A stretch of DNA of 64,000 bases from Sphingorhabdus sp. EL138 (GTDB lineage Bacteria > Pseudomonadota > Alphaproteobacteria > Sphingomonadales > Sphingomonadaceae), in NCBI RefSeq assembly GCF_945862485.1, contig NZ_CAMAYF010000008.1, positions 16,952-80,951 of the forward strand. The letters are read 5' to 3'. The notes beneath the pieces were generated by a model. That model ran no database searches. It was given only the letters and a program-made list of their open reading frames with translations, and had not been told where the DNA came from. Position 1 is the stretch's first letter. Each line of letters starts with the position of its first letter. Below are positions 49,599-59,962 of the stretch, one piece after another. The translations under genes were made by a program, and so were the position numbers.

Positions 49599-50546
49599 TC
49601 AATTGTTCGATATCGCAGGACGTCCGACCTTCGCACTGGCCGTTGTGGGCATCTTATTCTCCAGCACATCCAGCCAAATCCGCGCATTTTCTCCGATGAA
49701 AACCTGTGGCCGTGATGGCTTTAGCGCCAAAGTGTTTTCCCATTGCATAATGAGCCCGGTGGCTTCGGCAATGGCCGCGTCAAATTTCTGCGGTTTGCGT
49801 AAGGCGTGGTTCATCAAGGCATCGCCAAAAAAGGTCCAGTCATTGCCCGGCGCGCAGCCGAATGAAGTGCGCTGCGATGATGCGGCCGTTACGATAACGG
49901 TCTGATCATTGGTCAGCAACGGAATGAAAATCCCAGAATAGCAGGCCGATAGCAGCACCATGCGGCGCTTGACACCGATACCGTCGAGCAAATCGGCAAG
50001 CCCTTGCGGCGCTATCATGCCCGCAGCATTGTCCTTGTCACGATAGGCAAGGCCCGACAAAGGGTCGCCATGGCTGGTGGCGAATAGGATGAGGACATCT
50101 TCCTTTGTGTCCATCTTGTCGGCAATCGCGGCCAATGCTGTGGCGAGGTTTGAGGGCGACCCTTGCGGCGCGCCTGTGGCTTTATCGTCGCCGCCTGCGG
50201 CCAAATATACAGTGCGACCCGTCGCCCCATAACGCCGCGCCAATATCTTTGCGGCTTCAGCAGACTCGCGCGCAAAGACCGCGTCGGAATCGAGGCCAAT
50301 GGAGACCACATAAGCGTCAACGACTCCCGGCCTTTGCGGTTGCAACGCATTGATCGCAGTGGACAGTTTTTTGTGCTGCGCCAGATACCAAGTCGCTGAC
50401 CGCTTCTGTTCTGCAAACCAACCGTTTTTGGCTGCTTCGACCGTGTTAAAGCCCTGTTGCTGGCTAAAGGCAGAGCCAGTGACGAGCAACGAAAGCGCCA
50501 TCGCTCCTGCCTGAACCAACCGCAATTTGGCGTTCTTATTTGCCAT
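49599..50546 (-). CDS. Secreted/periplasmic peptidase C13 (legumain/caspase-like) family protein
   Basis: Signal peptide; ILFATSHGDPLSG (catalytic His context), MVLLSACYSGIF (catalytic Cys context), SFGCAPGNDWTFFGDAL. Confidence 0.8.
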   Translation of the reverse strand: MANKNAKLRLVQAGAMALSLLVTGSAFSQQQGFNTVEAAKNGWFAEQKRSATWYLAQHKKLSTAINALQPQRPGVVDAYVVSIGLDSDAVFARESAEAAKILARRYGATGRTVYLAAGGDDKATGAPQGSPSNLATALAAIADKMDTKEDVLILFATSHGDPLSGLAYRDKDNAAGMIAPQGLADLLDGIGVKRRMVLLSACYSGIFIPLLTNDQTVIVTAASSQRTSFGCAPGNDWTFFGDALMNHALRKPQKFDAAIAEATGLIMQWENTLALKPSRPQVFIGENARIWLDVLENKMPTTASAKVGRPAISNN

Positions 50547-50568
50547 GTCGCTATGTCTAAACGCAGAG

Positions 50569-50589
50569 TTGCAGTTGCCGCAACTGCAA
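50569..50589. promoter_or_regulatory. Perfect 21-bp palindromic operator candidate TTGCAGTTGC-C-GCAACTGCAA
   Basis: 10-bp perfect arms in the 79-bp intergenic region between divergent C13 peptidase and fumarylacetoacetate hydrolase genes. Confidence 0.75.
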
Positions 50590-50625
50590 TATCGTTGCAT
50601 GATGGACAAAAGCCGGAGAAAACCC

Positions 50626-51633
50626 ATGAAACTTGCATCATTGAAGTCGGGCCGTGACGGACATCTGGTTGTCGTGTCGGACAATCTTGCTTGGTACGCC
50701 GATGCCGCGCATATCGTCCCGACGTTGCAGGCCGCCCTTGACGATTGGGAAGAGTTTGCGCCCCGGTTGCAAGCGCTGGCGACAGATCTTGAACATGCTG
50801 TCATTCCGCGTCAACGTTTCCACGAACATGACGCCGCCGCACCTTTGCCGCGCGCCTATCAATGGGCGGACGGTTCGGCTTATGTCAATCATGTCGAATT
50901 GGTCCGCAAAGCGCGGGGCGCCGTTTTGCCGGAAAGTTTCTGGCATGACCCATTAATGTATCAGGGCGGATCAGACGCATTCATGGGCGCGCGCGACGAC
51001 ATCTCCTTGGCCGACGAAGCCTGGGGATGTGACTTGGAGGCGGAGATTGTTGTGGTGACGGGCGATGTGCCGCAAGGAACATCGCCGGCGGACGCCTTGT
51101 CTCATGTCCGGCTGGTTGGCCTTGTGAATGATGTGTCCTTACGTAATCTGATCCCTGCCGAGTTGGAAAAGGGCTTTGGCTTTGTTCAATCGAAACCCGC
51201 CAGCGCTTTATCGCCGGTGTTCGTCACGCCGGACAGCCTTGGCGACTATTGGAAGGATGGAAAGCTGCACCGTCCATTGAATGTTGACCTTAATGGTGAG
51301 GCATTTGGACGCGCGGTGGCTTCGGACGATTGCACCTTTGATTTTGGAACTTTGATCGCGCATCTCGCCAAGACGCGCAATATCGGGGCAGGGTCGATTA
51401 TCGGTTCGGGCACAGTATCCAACCGTGATGCCGATGGCGGTCCTGGCAAGCCCGTCGCCGCTGGCGGCTTGGGCTATAGCTGTTTGGCCGAAGTCCGCAT
51501 GGTCGAGAAAATCCAGACGGGCGACATGGCGACACCATTCCTGAAGGACGGCGATGTTGTGCGGATTGAAGTGCTCGACAAGGCCGGACACAGCATCTTT
51601 GGCGCTATTGAGCAGACCGTCCGTAAAAGTTGA
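50626..51633 (+). CDS. Fumarylacetoacetate hydrolase family protein
   Basis: YQGGSDAFMGARDDI, GCDLEAEIVVVTGDVPQGTS, GAGSIIGSGTVSNRD. Confidence 0.9.
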   Translation: MKLASLKSGRDGHLVVVSDNLAWYADAAHIVPTLQAALDDWEEFAPRLQALATDLEHAVIPRQRFHEHDAAAPLPRAYQWADGSAYVNHVELVRKARGAVLPESFWHDPLMYQGGSDAFMGARDDISLADEAWGCDLEAEIVVVTGDVPQGTSPADALSHVRLVGLVNDVSLRNLIPAELEKGFGFVQSKPASALSPVFVTPDSLGDYWKDGKLHRPLNVDLNGEAFGRAVASDDCTFDFGTLIAHLAKTRNIGAGSIIGSGTVSNRDADGGPGKPVAAGGLGYSCLAEVRMVEKIQTGDMATPFLKDGDVVRIEVLDKAGHSIFGAIEQTVRKS

Positions 51634-51689
51634 AGGGGAATGCACTCCCCACTTAAATATCCATACCGCATATATTACGAAAGACGGCC

Positions 51690-52646
51690 ATGCCCATAAC
51701 CAACACACCAATGAACCGACGCATCATTCCGGCTGAAGCGGTGGAAAGCATCTGGCATGCCGCCGACCAATGGGCCATTCGCCGTATTGATTGGCAGGGG
51801 GCAAACCCGCCGCGCGGGTCATTATTGTTCCTACCGGGGCGCGGCGACCATTATGAGAAATATTTGGAGACGCTGGCCTATTATGCCGATGCCGGCTGGC
51901 GCGTAACGGCGATCGACTGGCGCGGGCAGGGCGAATCCGGACGGCTATTGGCGGACCCGCATGTTGGCCATATCGATGATTTCGCAACTTGGATTGCCGA
52001 CCTGCGGTATTTCTGGAGTGCTTGGAAAAGGGAAACGCCCGGCCCGCATGTTGTTATGGCACACAGCATGGGCGGACAACTGGCCATGCGTGCTTTGGTG
52101 GAACAGGCGATGGACCCTGACGCGGTCGTGTTGAGCGCGCCGATGTTGGGCATTCAAACCGGCGGCCTGCCGCTGGCCCTGAACCACGCTTTTGCCAAGC
52201 TAATGGTCAAAATCGGCAAGGGCGAGGATGCCGCGTGGAAAGTCAGCGAGAAGCCGATGTCGCCCATGGAGATGCGTGGCAAAATGTTGACACATGATGA
52301 CGACCGTTACGAAGACGAAATCGCTTGGTGGAAATCGCGCCCGAATGTCAAATTAGGCCCGCCAAGCTGGCATTGGATCGAACGCGCGATTGCATCGATC
52401 CGCATGTTGGAAGCGCCAGGTCTGTTGGAGGCGGTAAAGACGCCTATCTTGCTGCTCGCGACCACCGCCGATCAATTGGTTAGCACCCCGCGCGTGATCG
52501 CCGACAGCAAGCGCTTGCCACATGCAGAGACGCTGATCTTCGGCAAGGAAGCCGCGCATGAATTGTTGCGAGAGGCAGATCCCGTGCGTGACCAGTGCCT
52601 TGCACGGATCGACAGCTTTCTGGAAGCCAACGCACCGCGACCATGA
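51690..52646 (+). CDS. Alpha/beta hydrolase (lysophospholipase-like)
   Basis: LLFLPGRGDHYEKYLETLAYYADAGWRVTAIDWRGQGES, VMAHSMGGQLAMRAL. Confidence 0.9.
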   Translation: MPITNTPMNRRIIPAEAVESIWHAADQWAIRRIDWQGANPPRGSLLFLPGRGDHYEKYLETLAYYADAGWRVTAIDWRGQGESGRLLADPHVGHIDDFATWIADLRYFWSAWKRETPGPHVVMAHSMGGQLAMRALVEQAMDPDAVVLSAPMLGIQTGGLPLALNHAFAKLMVKIGKGEDAAWKVSEKPMSPMEMRGKMLTHDDDRYEDEIAWWKSRPNVKLGPPSWHWIERAIASIRMLEAPGLLEAVKTPILLLATTADQLVSTPRVIADSKRLPHAETLIFGKEAAHELLREADPVRDQCLARIDSFLEANAPRP

Positions 52647-53752
52647 GCGACTTTGACTTTGCGATTATTGGGGCCGGTATTGCTGGCGCAAGCCTTGCGG
52701 CCCAATTGTCCGCGCGGGCATCGGTGGTATTGATCGAGGCCGAGGCCCATCCCGGTTATCATTCGACGGGTCGATCCGCGGCTTTTTGGGTCGAGTGCTA
52801 TGGCGGGCCGGGGGTTCAGCCGCTTACCACCGCTTCGGGCCCGTTTCTGGCCAAGCCACCTGCGGATTTCCATGACGGCCCATTGATGCACAAGCGCGGC
52901 GCGCTGCACATCGGCACATTGGAACAGACGCCGATGGCAGAGAATATGCTCACCGAATTCGCGGCCAGCGGCGTGCAGATCGACGTCAATGATCGCGCTG
53001 CAGTTGAAACGCGTGTCCCCGGACTACGCAGCGATTGGACACATGGTCTTTGGGAGCCAGATTGTTGCGACATTGACGTTGCCGCGCTCCACGCCGCGTA
53101 TTTGCGCCAAGCCAAACGACAAGGCACAGCGCTATTCTGCAACAGTCGCCTGCATGCCGCGAATTGGCGAAATGGCGCATGGCAGATCGCAGCAGGCAGC
53201 CTGAACTGCGCGGCAAAAATCATCATTAACGCGGCGGGCGCATGGGCCGATGACGTGGCGCGGTTGGCGCAGGTCCGGCCCTTGGGCATCCAACCCTATC
53301 GCCGCACTATCGCACAATTGGTCGTGTCGCCAGATGTTCCGGCAGACTTGCCTTTGGTTATTGGGTTGGACGGTAGCTTTTACTTCAAGCCCGATGCGGG
53401 CGGCCGCTTATGGCTTAGCCCGCATGACGAAACTGCAACCCCGGCTTGCGACGCTGCGCCTGAGGAATTGGACATCGCCACCGCCATTGATCGCCTGCAG
53501 ACCGTGGTCGATTGGGACATTCAGCGCGTCGAACATAAATGGGCCGGGCTGCGCAGTTTCGCACCGGATCGATTGCCCGTCATTGGCCGCGATAAGGCGA
53601 ATGACGCGTTTTTCTGGTTCGCAGGGCAGGGCGGATTTGGAATCCAGACCGCACCCGCCGCAGCACAGCTTGCTGGGTCATTGCTCGATGACGCTATCGT
53701 CGCGCCGTCCAAGGTCGACGCGGCAGTCTACACACCATCGCGGTTTCTTTAA
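52643..53752 (+). CDS. FAD-dependent oxidoreductase (DAO/DadA-like)
   Basis: [51 protein letters not shown]. Confidence 0.88.
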   Translation: MSDFDFAIIGAGIAGASLAAQLSARASVVLIEAEAHPGYHSTGRSAAFWVECYGGPGVQPLTTASGPFLAKPPADFHDGPLMHKRGALHIGTLEQTPMAENMLTEFAASGVQIDVNDRAAVETRVPGLRSDWTHGLWEPDCCDIDVAALHAAYLRQAKRQGTALFCNSRLHAANWRNGAWQIAAGSLNCAAKIIINAAGAWADDVARLAQVRPLGIQPYRRTIAQLVVSPDVPADLPLVIGLDGSFYFKPDAGGRLWLSPHDETATPACDAAPEELDIATAIDRLQTVVDWDIQRVEHKWAGLRSFAPDRLPVIGRDKANDAFFWFAGQGGFGIQTAPAAAQLAGSLLDDAIVAPSKVDAAVYTPSRFL

Positions 53753-54189
53753 CGCTGCGCCGCAACCTCCGCCGCGTCACTTGCCAGCCGGTCGGCGCGT
53801 TCATTTTCAGGGTGGCCATTATGGCCTTTCACCCAAATCCACTCGACCTGATGCCGGGCAACGGCATCGATCAAATCACGCCATAAATCGGCATTGCGGA
53901 CGGGCTGCTTGGATGCGTTTTTCCATCCATTGCGTTGCCAGCCATGGATCCATTTGGTGATTCCATCGAGGACATATTTGCTGTCGGTGTGCAGTTTGAC
54001 ATGGCACGGCTCGATCAGGATTTTGAGCGCCTGTATCGCAGCAGAAAGCTCCATCCGGTTATTGGTGGTGTCGGGATCGCCGCCCGAAATTTCTTTTTCA
54101 TGCTTGCCATAGCGGATTACAGCGCCCCAACCGCCCGGCCCGGGGTTGCCCTTGCACGCGCCATCGGTAAATACCTCAAGCTGTTTCAA
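53749..54189 (-). CDS. rnhA: Ribonuclease HI
   Basis: [80 protein letters not shown]. Confidence 0.96.
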   Translation of the reverse strand: MKQLEVFTDGACKGNPGPGGWGAVIRYGKHEKEISGGDPDTTNNRMELSAAIQALKILIEPCHVKLHTDSKYVLDGITKWIHGWQRNGWKNASKQPVRNADLWRDLIDAVARHQVEWIWVKGHNGHPENERADRLASDAAEVAAQR

Positions 54190-55178
54190 GAATGTTGCCC
54201 CAACATGTTTTCAACTTGCTTGCCGTCGCTGTAAAAATCCAGTCGGCGCAGGAAAGCCATCGGGTCTTTGCGCGTTACAAGCGCATTTGCAGGCGTGTTA
54301 ATCCAGTCATAGCAACGTGTGAGCAGAAACCGCAAACATGCACCACGTAGCAATATAGGCAAAGCCTTCCGCGTTGCCGCGTCCAAGGGCATGCAATCGG
54401 CATAGCCCGACAACATGCCGGCGCTCACCTCTGCATCAAAAGCGGCGCCATCATTGGAAAAGCACCATGCGCTATGGGTCACTGCCAAATCATAAGCGCG
54501 GATTTCCGTGCAGGCGAAATAAAAGTCTATTAGCCCACTGACATGGTCGCCCAGCATCAGGACATTGTCCGGAAACAGATCGGCATGGATCCCCGCGACG
54601 GGTAGATTATTTGGCCAATGCGCCTCGAGATAATCACACTCGGCAAGCACCCGCGCCGACAGGCCTGCCGCAATGGATTCAAGGCCGTCAACGGTGCAAC
54701 GCATCGCCAATGGCCGCCATGCCGCAACGCCAAGGCTATTGGGGCGCGTCAAAGTGAAATTGGCGAGCGCCTTATGCATATGGCCCAATGCCGCGCCGGT
54801 CGAATGTGCTTGTGCCGGCGTCGGCTCGGTGACGGATACGCCATCGAGAAACTCAATTAAGCAAGCCGGGCGGCCTGCCACCGTCTGAAGCCATTGGCCG
54901 TCACGATCCGTGATAAACTGTGGCACTTTGCACCCTGCATCATGCAAATGTTTCAGCAGGGCGTAGAAAAACGGCAGATCATCAGGGTTTACGCGGGTTT
55001 CATATAAAGTCAGGATGAAACGGCATTGCGTTGTTTGCACGAAGAAATTGCTGTTTTCGACGCCCTCGGCAATGCCCTTCAACGCGACAAGTTTGCCGAC
55101 ATCATAATGCGCCAGCAATGCATCAACCTGCTGCGGCCCTAACTGCGTATAAACCGCCAAATCAGCTCGCCGCGCCAA
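54186..55178 (-). CDS. thrB: Homoserine kinase (ThrB type II)
   Basis: [56 protein letters not shown]. Confidence 0.93.
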   Translation of the reverse strand: MARRADLAVYTQLGPQQVDALLAHYDVGKLVALKGIAEGVENSNFFVQTTQCRFILTLYETRVNPDDLPFFYALLKHLHDAGCKVPQFITDRDGQWLQTVAGRPACLIEFLDGVSVTEPTPAQAHSTGAALGHMHKALANFTLTRPNSLGVAAWRPLAMRCTVDGLESIAAGLSARVLAECDYLEAHWPNNLPVAGIHADLFPDNVLMLGDHVSGLIDFYFACTEIRAYDLAVTHSAWCFSNDGAAFDAEVSAGMLSGYADCMPLDAATRKALPILLRGACLRFLLTRCYDWINTPANALVTRKDPMAFLRRLDFYSDGKQVENMLGQHS

Positions 55179-56127
55179 CCAGTTCGCGGGGCAGTTTGAA
55201 CGTGACAGTCTCTTCTGCAGTCGTCACCTGCTGCTCATCCAAATCGAAATGCAATGCGAGTGCGTCAATAATCTCACGCACCAAAACTTCAGGGGCCGAC
55301 GCACCTGCGGTCAAGCCGAGCGTTTTGACTTCATCAAACCAGTTGAGGCTAATCTCTTCGGCGCGCTGCACCAGATAGGCCTTCGCGCCGGAACGCGCGG
55401 CAACCTCAACCAGACGCTGGGAGTTTGAGCTGTTTGGCGCGCCGATAACAAGGACAAGGTCACATTTAGGCGCAATCGCTTTGACCGATTCTTGACGGTT
55501 GGAGGTGGCGTAACAAATGTCCTCGCCCTTTGGCCCGACGATATTGGGGAAACGTTGTTGAAGGATCCCCACGATTTCCGATGTATCATCCACCGACAAT
55601 GTCGTTTGCGTCAAAAATGCGAGATTATTCTGGTCTGCGGGCGCAATTGAACGCGCATCGTCGGCGGTTTCGACTAAAGTCATCGCGCCAATGGGCACTT
55701 GGCCAAAGGTACCGATGACTTCGGGATGTCCTTCATGGCCCACAAAAATGATATGGCGGCCGGCCTCAACCTGTCGTTCGGCTTGCTTGTGGACTTTTGA
55801 AACCAAGGGGCAGGTCGCATCGAAATAGGCGAGACCGCGTTGTTGCGCATTGGCGGGCACCGATTTGGGCACTCCATGTGCGGAAAATACGACATGGCAA
55901 CCATCGGGCACTTCGTCGAGCTCTTCGACAAAGACCGCGCCTTTGGCTTTTAGGCTGTCGACCACATAACGGTTGTGAACGATTTCGTGGCGGACATAGA
56001 CTGGCGCGCCATGTTGTTCGAGCGCAAGCTCGACGATCTGGATGGCTCGGTCAACGCCAGCGCAAAAACCACGGGGCGCGGCCAAAAGCAGCCGGATCGA
56101 TTTTTTTGGAGTTGATTGTTCAGTCAT
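55162..56127 (-). CDS. ispH: 4-hydroxy-3-methylbut-2-enyl diphosphate reductase
   Basis: [65 protein letters not shown]. Confidence 0.96.
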   Translation of the reverse strand: MTEQSTPKKSIRLLLAAPRGFCAGVDRAIQIVELALEQHGAPVYVRHEIVHNRYVVDSLKAKGAVFVEELDEVPDGCHVVFSAHGVPKSVPANAQQRGLAYFDATCPLVSKVHKQAERQVEAGRHIIFVGHEGHPEVIGTFGQVPIGAMTLVETADDARSIAPADQNNLAFLTQTTLSVDDTSEIVGILQQRFPNIVGPKGEDICYATSNRQESVKAIAPKCDLVLVIGAPNSSNSQRLVEVAARSGAKAYLVQRAEEISLNWFDEVKTLGLTAGASAPEVLVREIIDALALHFDLDEQQVTTAEETVTFKLPRELVGAAS

Positions 56128-56263
56128 GCGACATCTTCTTTAGATAAAGTCGCTGCATCCGCCAAGACCTTTCCCCTGTTGCGCAGGCCGCGATGGGGGG
56201 ATAAGGACCAAATCACGTTTCGCACCCGCGACCCAAGCCTAAGAACCCCGAGGATTGTCCTTT

Positions 56264-56914
56264 ATGAACTTTGCCGCCAAAGCCCTGACCATCGGTATTG
56301 CCGCAGCTACTTTGGCCGGTTGCTCACGCGAGGGCGATCTGGATGTCGCTGCTGGTGTTGGGGTAAATGTCACGCGCTCGGGCTGCCCAACGGTTGCGGT
56401 GCCCGACGGCACGGGTGACATTACCATTTTCAACCCAACGAACAGCACGGACGCCGACGCTATCGACGTGGTTGCGACGATCACCAATATTCGCCCCACG
56501 TGCAACGAAAGCGGCGAGAAAATCTTTTCGCAGGCGACATTCGATGTGCAAGCGCGGCGGAGCGATGTGCGCGGCAGCCGCACCTTAACCGTGCCTTATT
56601 TCAATACGGTGGTTCAAGGCGGGAGCGCCGTTATTGCAAAGCGTGTCGGTCAAGTGACATTGCAATTCGCCGATGGCCAGCAACGCGCATCGGCTCAGGC
56701 GCAAGCCGCTGGCTATATCGACAAGAACGCGGCCAGCTTGCACGCCGAAATCGTCCAGAAAATCACCAAGAAGCGCAAGCCAGGGGACCCCGACGCAGCG
56801 CTTGACCCCATGGCCGATCCCGAAGTGCGCGCGGCGGTTGTCCGATCAAGCTTTGAAATACTCATCGGATTTCAGCTGACCGAAGATCAGCTGCGTTACA
56901 ATGTCACGCGTTGA
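56264..56914 (+). CDS. Hypothetical lipoprotein
   Basis: Lipobox TLAGCSREG; good coding potential. Confidence 0.7.
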   Translation: MNFAAKALTIGIAAATLAGCSREGDLDVAAGVGVNVTRSGCPTVAVPDGTGDITIFNPTNSTDADAIDVVATITNIRPTCNESGEKIFSQATFDVQARRSDVRGSRTLTVPYFNTVVQGGSAVIAKRVGQVTLQFADGQQRASAQAQAAGYIDKNAASLHAEIVQKITKKRKPGDPDAALDPMADPEVRAAVVRSSFEILIGFQLTEDQLRYNVTR

Positions 56915-56939
56915 TCCGCGTTAATTTCAAGGCACAGTC

Positions 56940-58661
56940 ATGACTCTTTTTGAACAATATGCAGCGCATGTCGACCATGCGCTGAACGCACTTGTGGCGC
57001 TCGGAGCCTTGCCGGCGGATTTGGACCGTAGCAATGTAACGGTCGAGCCGCCGCGTGATGCGACCCATGGCGATATCTCTACCAATGCGGCAATGGTGCT
57101 GGCGAAACCCGCCGGAACCAACCCGCGCGCCTTGGCGGAGGCTTTGTCAGTTGAACTGGCGAAGGTTCTGGGCGTTCTATCGGTTGAAATTGCCGGGCCT
57201 GGGTTCCTTAACTTGCGGCTCGATGCGTCGGCATGGCTTGATGAGTTGCGCGCTATGGCGGCCTCGGGCGATGATTATGGGCGGTCGCATTTGGGCGATG
57301 GCAAGTCGGTGAATATTGAATATGTATCCGCTAACCCGACTGGCCCCATGCATATGGGCCATTGCCGCGGTGCTGTGGTCGGTGATGCTTTGGCTAAATT
57401 GCTGGAATTTGCCGGTTACCGCGTGATCCGCGAATATTATATCAACGATGCGGGCGGCCAAGTCGATGTCCTCGCGCGGTCAGCGCATTTGCGCTATCGT
57501 GAGGCACTGGGCGAGACCATAGAAATTGCGGAAGGGCTATATCCGGGTGATTATCTGGTCCCCGTAGGTCAGCAGCTGGCAAAGCATTTTGGTGACCAAT
57601 ATGTCGCCGCGCCAGAACACGAATGGCTTGCGTTATTCCGCAAGGCCGCCGTTGCCGAAATGATGGAGATGATCAAGGCGGACTTGGCCTTGCTGGGCAT
57701 TCATCATGACTTGTTTTCGTCTGAAGCTGAGCTGCATGAGGCAGGCAAGGCCGATGTCGCTGAAAAGGAACTGCGCGCGCGCGGACTTGTTTACGATGGC
57801 GAATTGGAAAAGCCAAAGGGTAAGGAAATCGAAGATTGGGAGCCCGTGACTTTGCCCTTGTTCCGGTCAACGCAATTTGGCGATGACCAAGACCGTCCCA
57901 TTAAGAAATCCAACGGCAGCTGGACCTATTTTGGCGCGGATCTCGCTTATCATTTCCAGAAAAGCCAAGGCGTCGATGCAATGATCGACATTTGGGGCGC
58001 GGACCATGCGGGTACCGTCAAGCGGATCAAGGCGGCGGTCAATGCGCTGACCGGTGGTAAGGTCGATTTCGATGTGAAGCTGGTGCAGATGGTGCGCCTG
58101 CTGCGCGGCGGTGAACCTGTGAAAATGTCCAAACGCTCCGGCAGCTTCGTGACCTTGGCCGAGGTCATTGAAGAAGTGGGTAAGGACGTTGTCCGCTTTA
58201 CGATGCTGACCCGCAAGGCCGACGCCCAGATGGATTTTGATTTCGCCAAGGTGGTTGAAGCTTCAAAGGACAATCCGGTATTTTACGTGCAATATGCCCA
58301 TGCGCGCATATCGTCGACCATGCGCAAGGCAGAACTCGAAGGCCTTGGTCCCGATGGCGCGCATATCGCGTTGCTGGGCAATGCGGAAATCAGCCTCATC
58401 CGCGAAGCGGCAAATTTCCCACGGATCGTTGAGGCTGCCGCAAAATCAGGCGAGCCGCACAGAATTGCATTTTATCTTAATGATTTGGCAGCAGCGTTTC
58501 ATGCCTATTGGAACCTCGGTAATGACCAACCCGATAAGCGCTTTATATTGGCACAAAATCCCGAAATGACAGGCGCAAGGCTTTTCATGGCGCACAATAT
58601 CGGGCAAGTTCTGCGCAATGGATTGCGGCTGATGGGGGTTGAAGCCGCTTACAACATGTAG
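56940..58661 (+). CDS. argS: Arginyl-tRNA synthetase
   Basis: VSANPTGPMHMGHCRGAVVGDALAKLLEFAGYRVIREYYINDAGGQ, MSKRSGSFVTLAEV. Confidence 0.96.
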   Translation: MTLFEQYAAHVDHALNALVALGALPADLDRSNVTVEPPRDATHGDISTNAAMVLAKPAGTNPRALAEALSVELAKVLGVLSVEIAGPGFLNLRLDASAWLDELRAMAASGDDYGRSHLGDGKSVNIEYVSANPTGPMHMGHCRGAVVGDALAKLLEFAGYRVIREYYINDAGGQVDVLARSAHLRYREALGETIEIAEGLYPGDYLVPVGQQLAKHFGDQYVAAPEHEWLALFRKAAVAEMMEMIKADLALLGIHHDLFSSEAELHEAGKADVAEKELRARGLVYDGELEKPKGKEIEDWEPVTLPLFRSTQFGDDQDRPIKKSNGSWTYFGADLAYHFQKSQGVDAMIDIWGADHAGTVKRIKAAVNALTGGKVDFDVKLVQMVRLLRGGEPVKMSKRSGSFVTLAEVIEEVGKDVVRFTMLTRKADAQMDFDFAKVVEASKDNPVFYVQYAHARISSTMRKAELEGLGPDGAHIALLGNAEISLIREAANFPRIVEAAAKSGEPHRIAFYLNDLAAAFHAYWNLGNDQPDKRFILAQNPEMTGARLFMAHNIGQVLRNGLRLMGVEAAYNM

Positions 58662-58680
58662 GGATTGGGGACGTGACGTG

Positions 58681-59340
58681 ATGGACCGCAACGATGATGG
58701 GCTGAATCTCGACGACAATGATCGCTTGCCGTGGCTCGAAACCGCTGACGGTAATTCGGCTACCGCTAACGGATCGCCCATGAGTGTCACCTTGTGGGTG
58801 GTTGCGGGTTTGGTCTTGCTCATGGCGATTGCCGGGGGGCTCTATTGGCTTCAACCGCGCCAAGCGAGCGGAGCAAACGGCGCGGGTGAACTGATCGCTG
58901 CACCCAAAGGCAGTTACAAGGAAAAGCCTGCGGATGCTGGGGGCAAAATCTTCGAAGGTGAAGGCGATTCCGCCTTTGCCGCAAGCGAAGGGCAGAAAAC
59001 AGGCGCTGTGCTTGCGGTTCCGCCCGCTAACTCGGTTGCGGCACCTGAGCCTGTGGCGGCGAAGCCAACTATCCCTGCTGCCACCAATAGCGCGCCTGCA
59101 AATGTCGTGTTGGTGCAGCTTGGCGCGTTCGGCGATTCCGCCAAGGCCGAAGCGGCATGGACCGGTCTGAACAAACGCTTTGGCTTTCTGGCGGGCATGA
59201 ACCGCAAAATTGCCCAAATCAATGTCGAAGGCGGGCGCACGGTTTTCCGCCTGCAAGCCGTCACTGCTAATTCTACCGAAGCACAGCAACTCTGCGCCAA
59301 GCTGAAGGTCGCGGGTGAGAATTGCTTGATCGTTCGGTAA
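58681..59340 (+). CDS. SPOR domain-containing membrane protein
   Basis: Single TM near N-terminus; C-terminal VVLVQLGAFGDSAKAEAAWTGLNKRFG...AQQLCAKLKVAGENCLIV. Confidence 0.85.
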   Translation: MDRNDDGLNLDDNDRLPWLETADGNSATANGSPMSVTLWVVAGLVLLMAIAGGLYWLQPRQASGANGAGELIAAPKGSYKEKPADAGGKIFEGEGDSAFAASEGQKTGAVLAVPPANSVAAPEPVAAKPTIPAATNSAPANVVLVQLGAFGDSAKAEAAWTGLNKRFGFLAGMNRKIAQINVEGGRTVFRLQAVTANSTEAQQLCAKLKVAGENCLIVR

Positions 59341-59380
59341 TTGCACCTAATGCCGCCGAGTAACCTTAAGGGAAAAGAAT

Positions 59381-59887
59381 ATGCCTGCTTTATACGATGT
59401 CTCCATTCCTGCCTTCATTCGCGGCTTGAAAAACCTCTCGAACATGCTCGAAAAGGGTAAGGTCTTTGCCGCTGAAAAGGGCATGGATTTGACTGAGTTG
59501 CTGAATGCGCGGCTGATTGACGACATGGCCCCGCTGACAAAGCAAGTGCAGATGACAACCGATACGGCGAAGTCTGTCGCGGTCCGCGTCGGCCAAGTGG
59601 AAAACCAACCTTGGGCCGATGATGAGGTGGCCTTTGATGATGTCCAAGCTCGCGTGGCCAAGGCCATATCCTTTCTACAAGCCGCATCACCCGATGGTTT
59701 TGAAGCCCGCGAAGATGCAAAGGTCGTGCTGACAACGCCTAGCGGCGACATTCCCTTCACTGGCAGCAGTTATGTCCACGGCTTTGCTATCCCCAATTTC
59801 TTCTTTCATCTCAGCATGGCCTATGCCCTGTTGCGGATGAAGGGTGTGCCCGTGGGCAAGCTCGATTTTCTGGGCGCTATCCGGTAA
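59381..59887 (+). CDS. DUF1993 family protein
   Basis: YDVSIPAFIRGLKNLSNMLEKG...FFHLSMAYALLRMKGVPVGKLDFLG. Confidence 0.85.
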   Translation: MPALYDVSIPAFIRGLKNLSNMLEKGKVFAAEKGMDLTELLNARLIDDMAPLTKQVQMTTDTAKSVAVRVGQVENQPWADDEVAFDDVQARVAKAISFLQAASPDGFEAREDAKVVLTTPSGDIPFTGSSYVHGFAIPNFFFHLSMAYALLRMKGVPVGKLDFLGAIR

Positions 59888-59962
59888 TTATACACAGCTA
59901 AAGCGCCACATCCGGCCGCTCGATACTTGCCTTGCGGTGGCGGCGGGCTTAGCGTTCCTCCC

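Noticed and set aside
50547-50804. N-terminal extension of the C13 peptidase ORF to 50804
   Set aside because: Would overlap the divergent FAH gene; a signal peptide starts cleanly at the internal ATG (50546).
58585-59346. 253-aa - strand ORF opposite the SPOR-domain gene
   Set aside because: The + strand frame has a TM segment and a SPOR-like terminus with operon-like spacing; the antisense frame does not look like protein.
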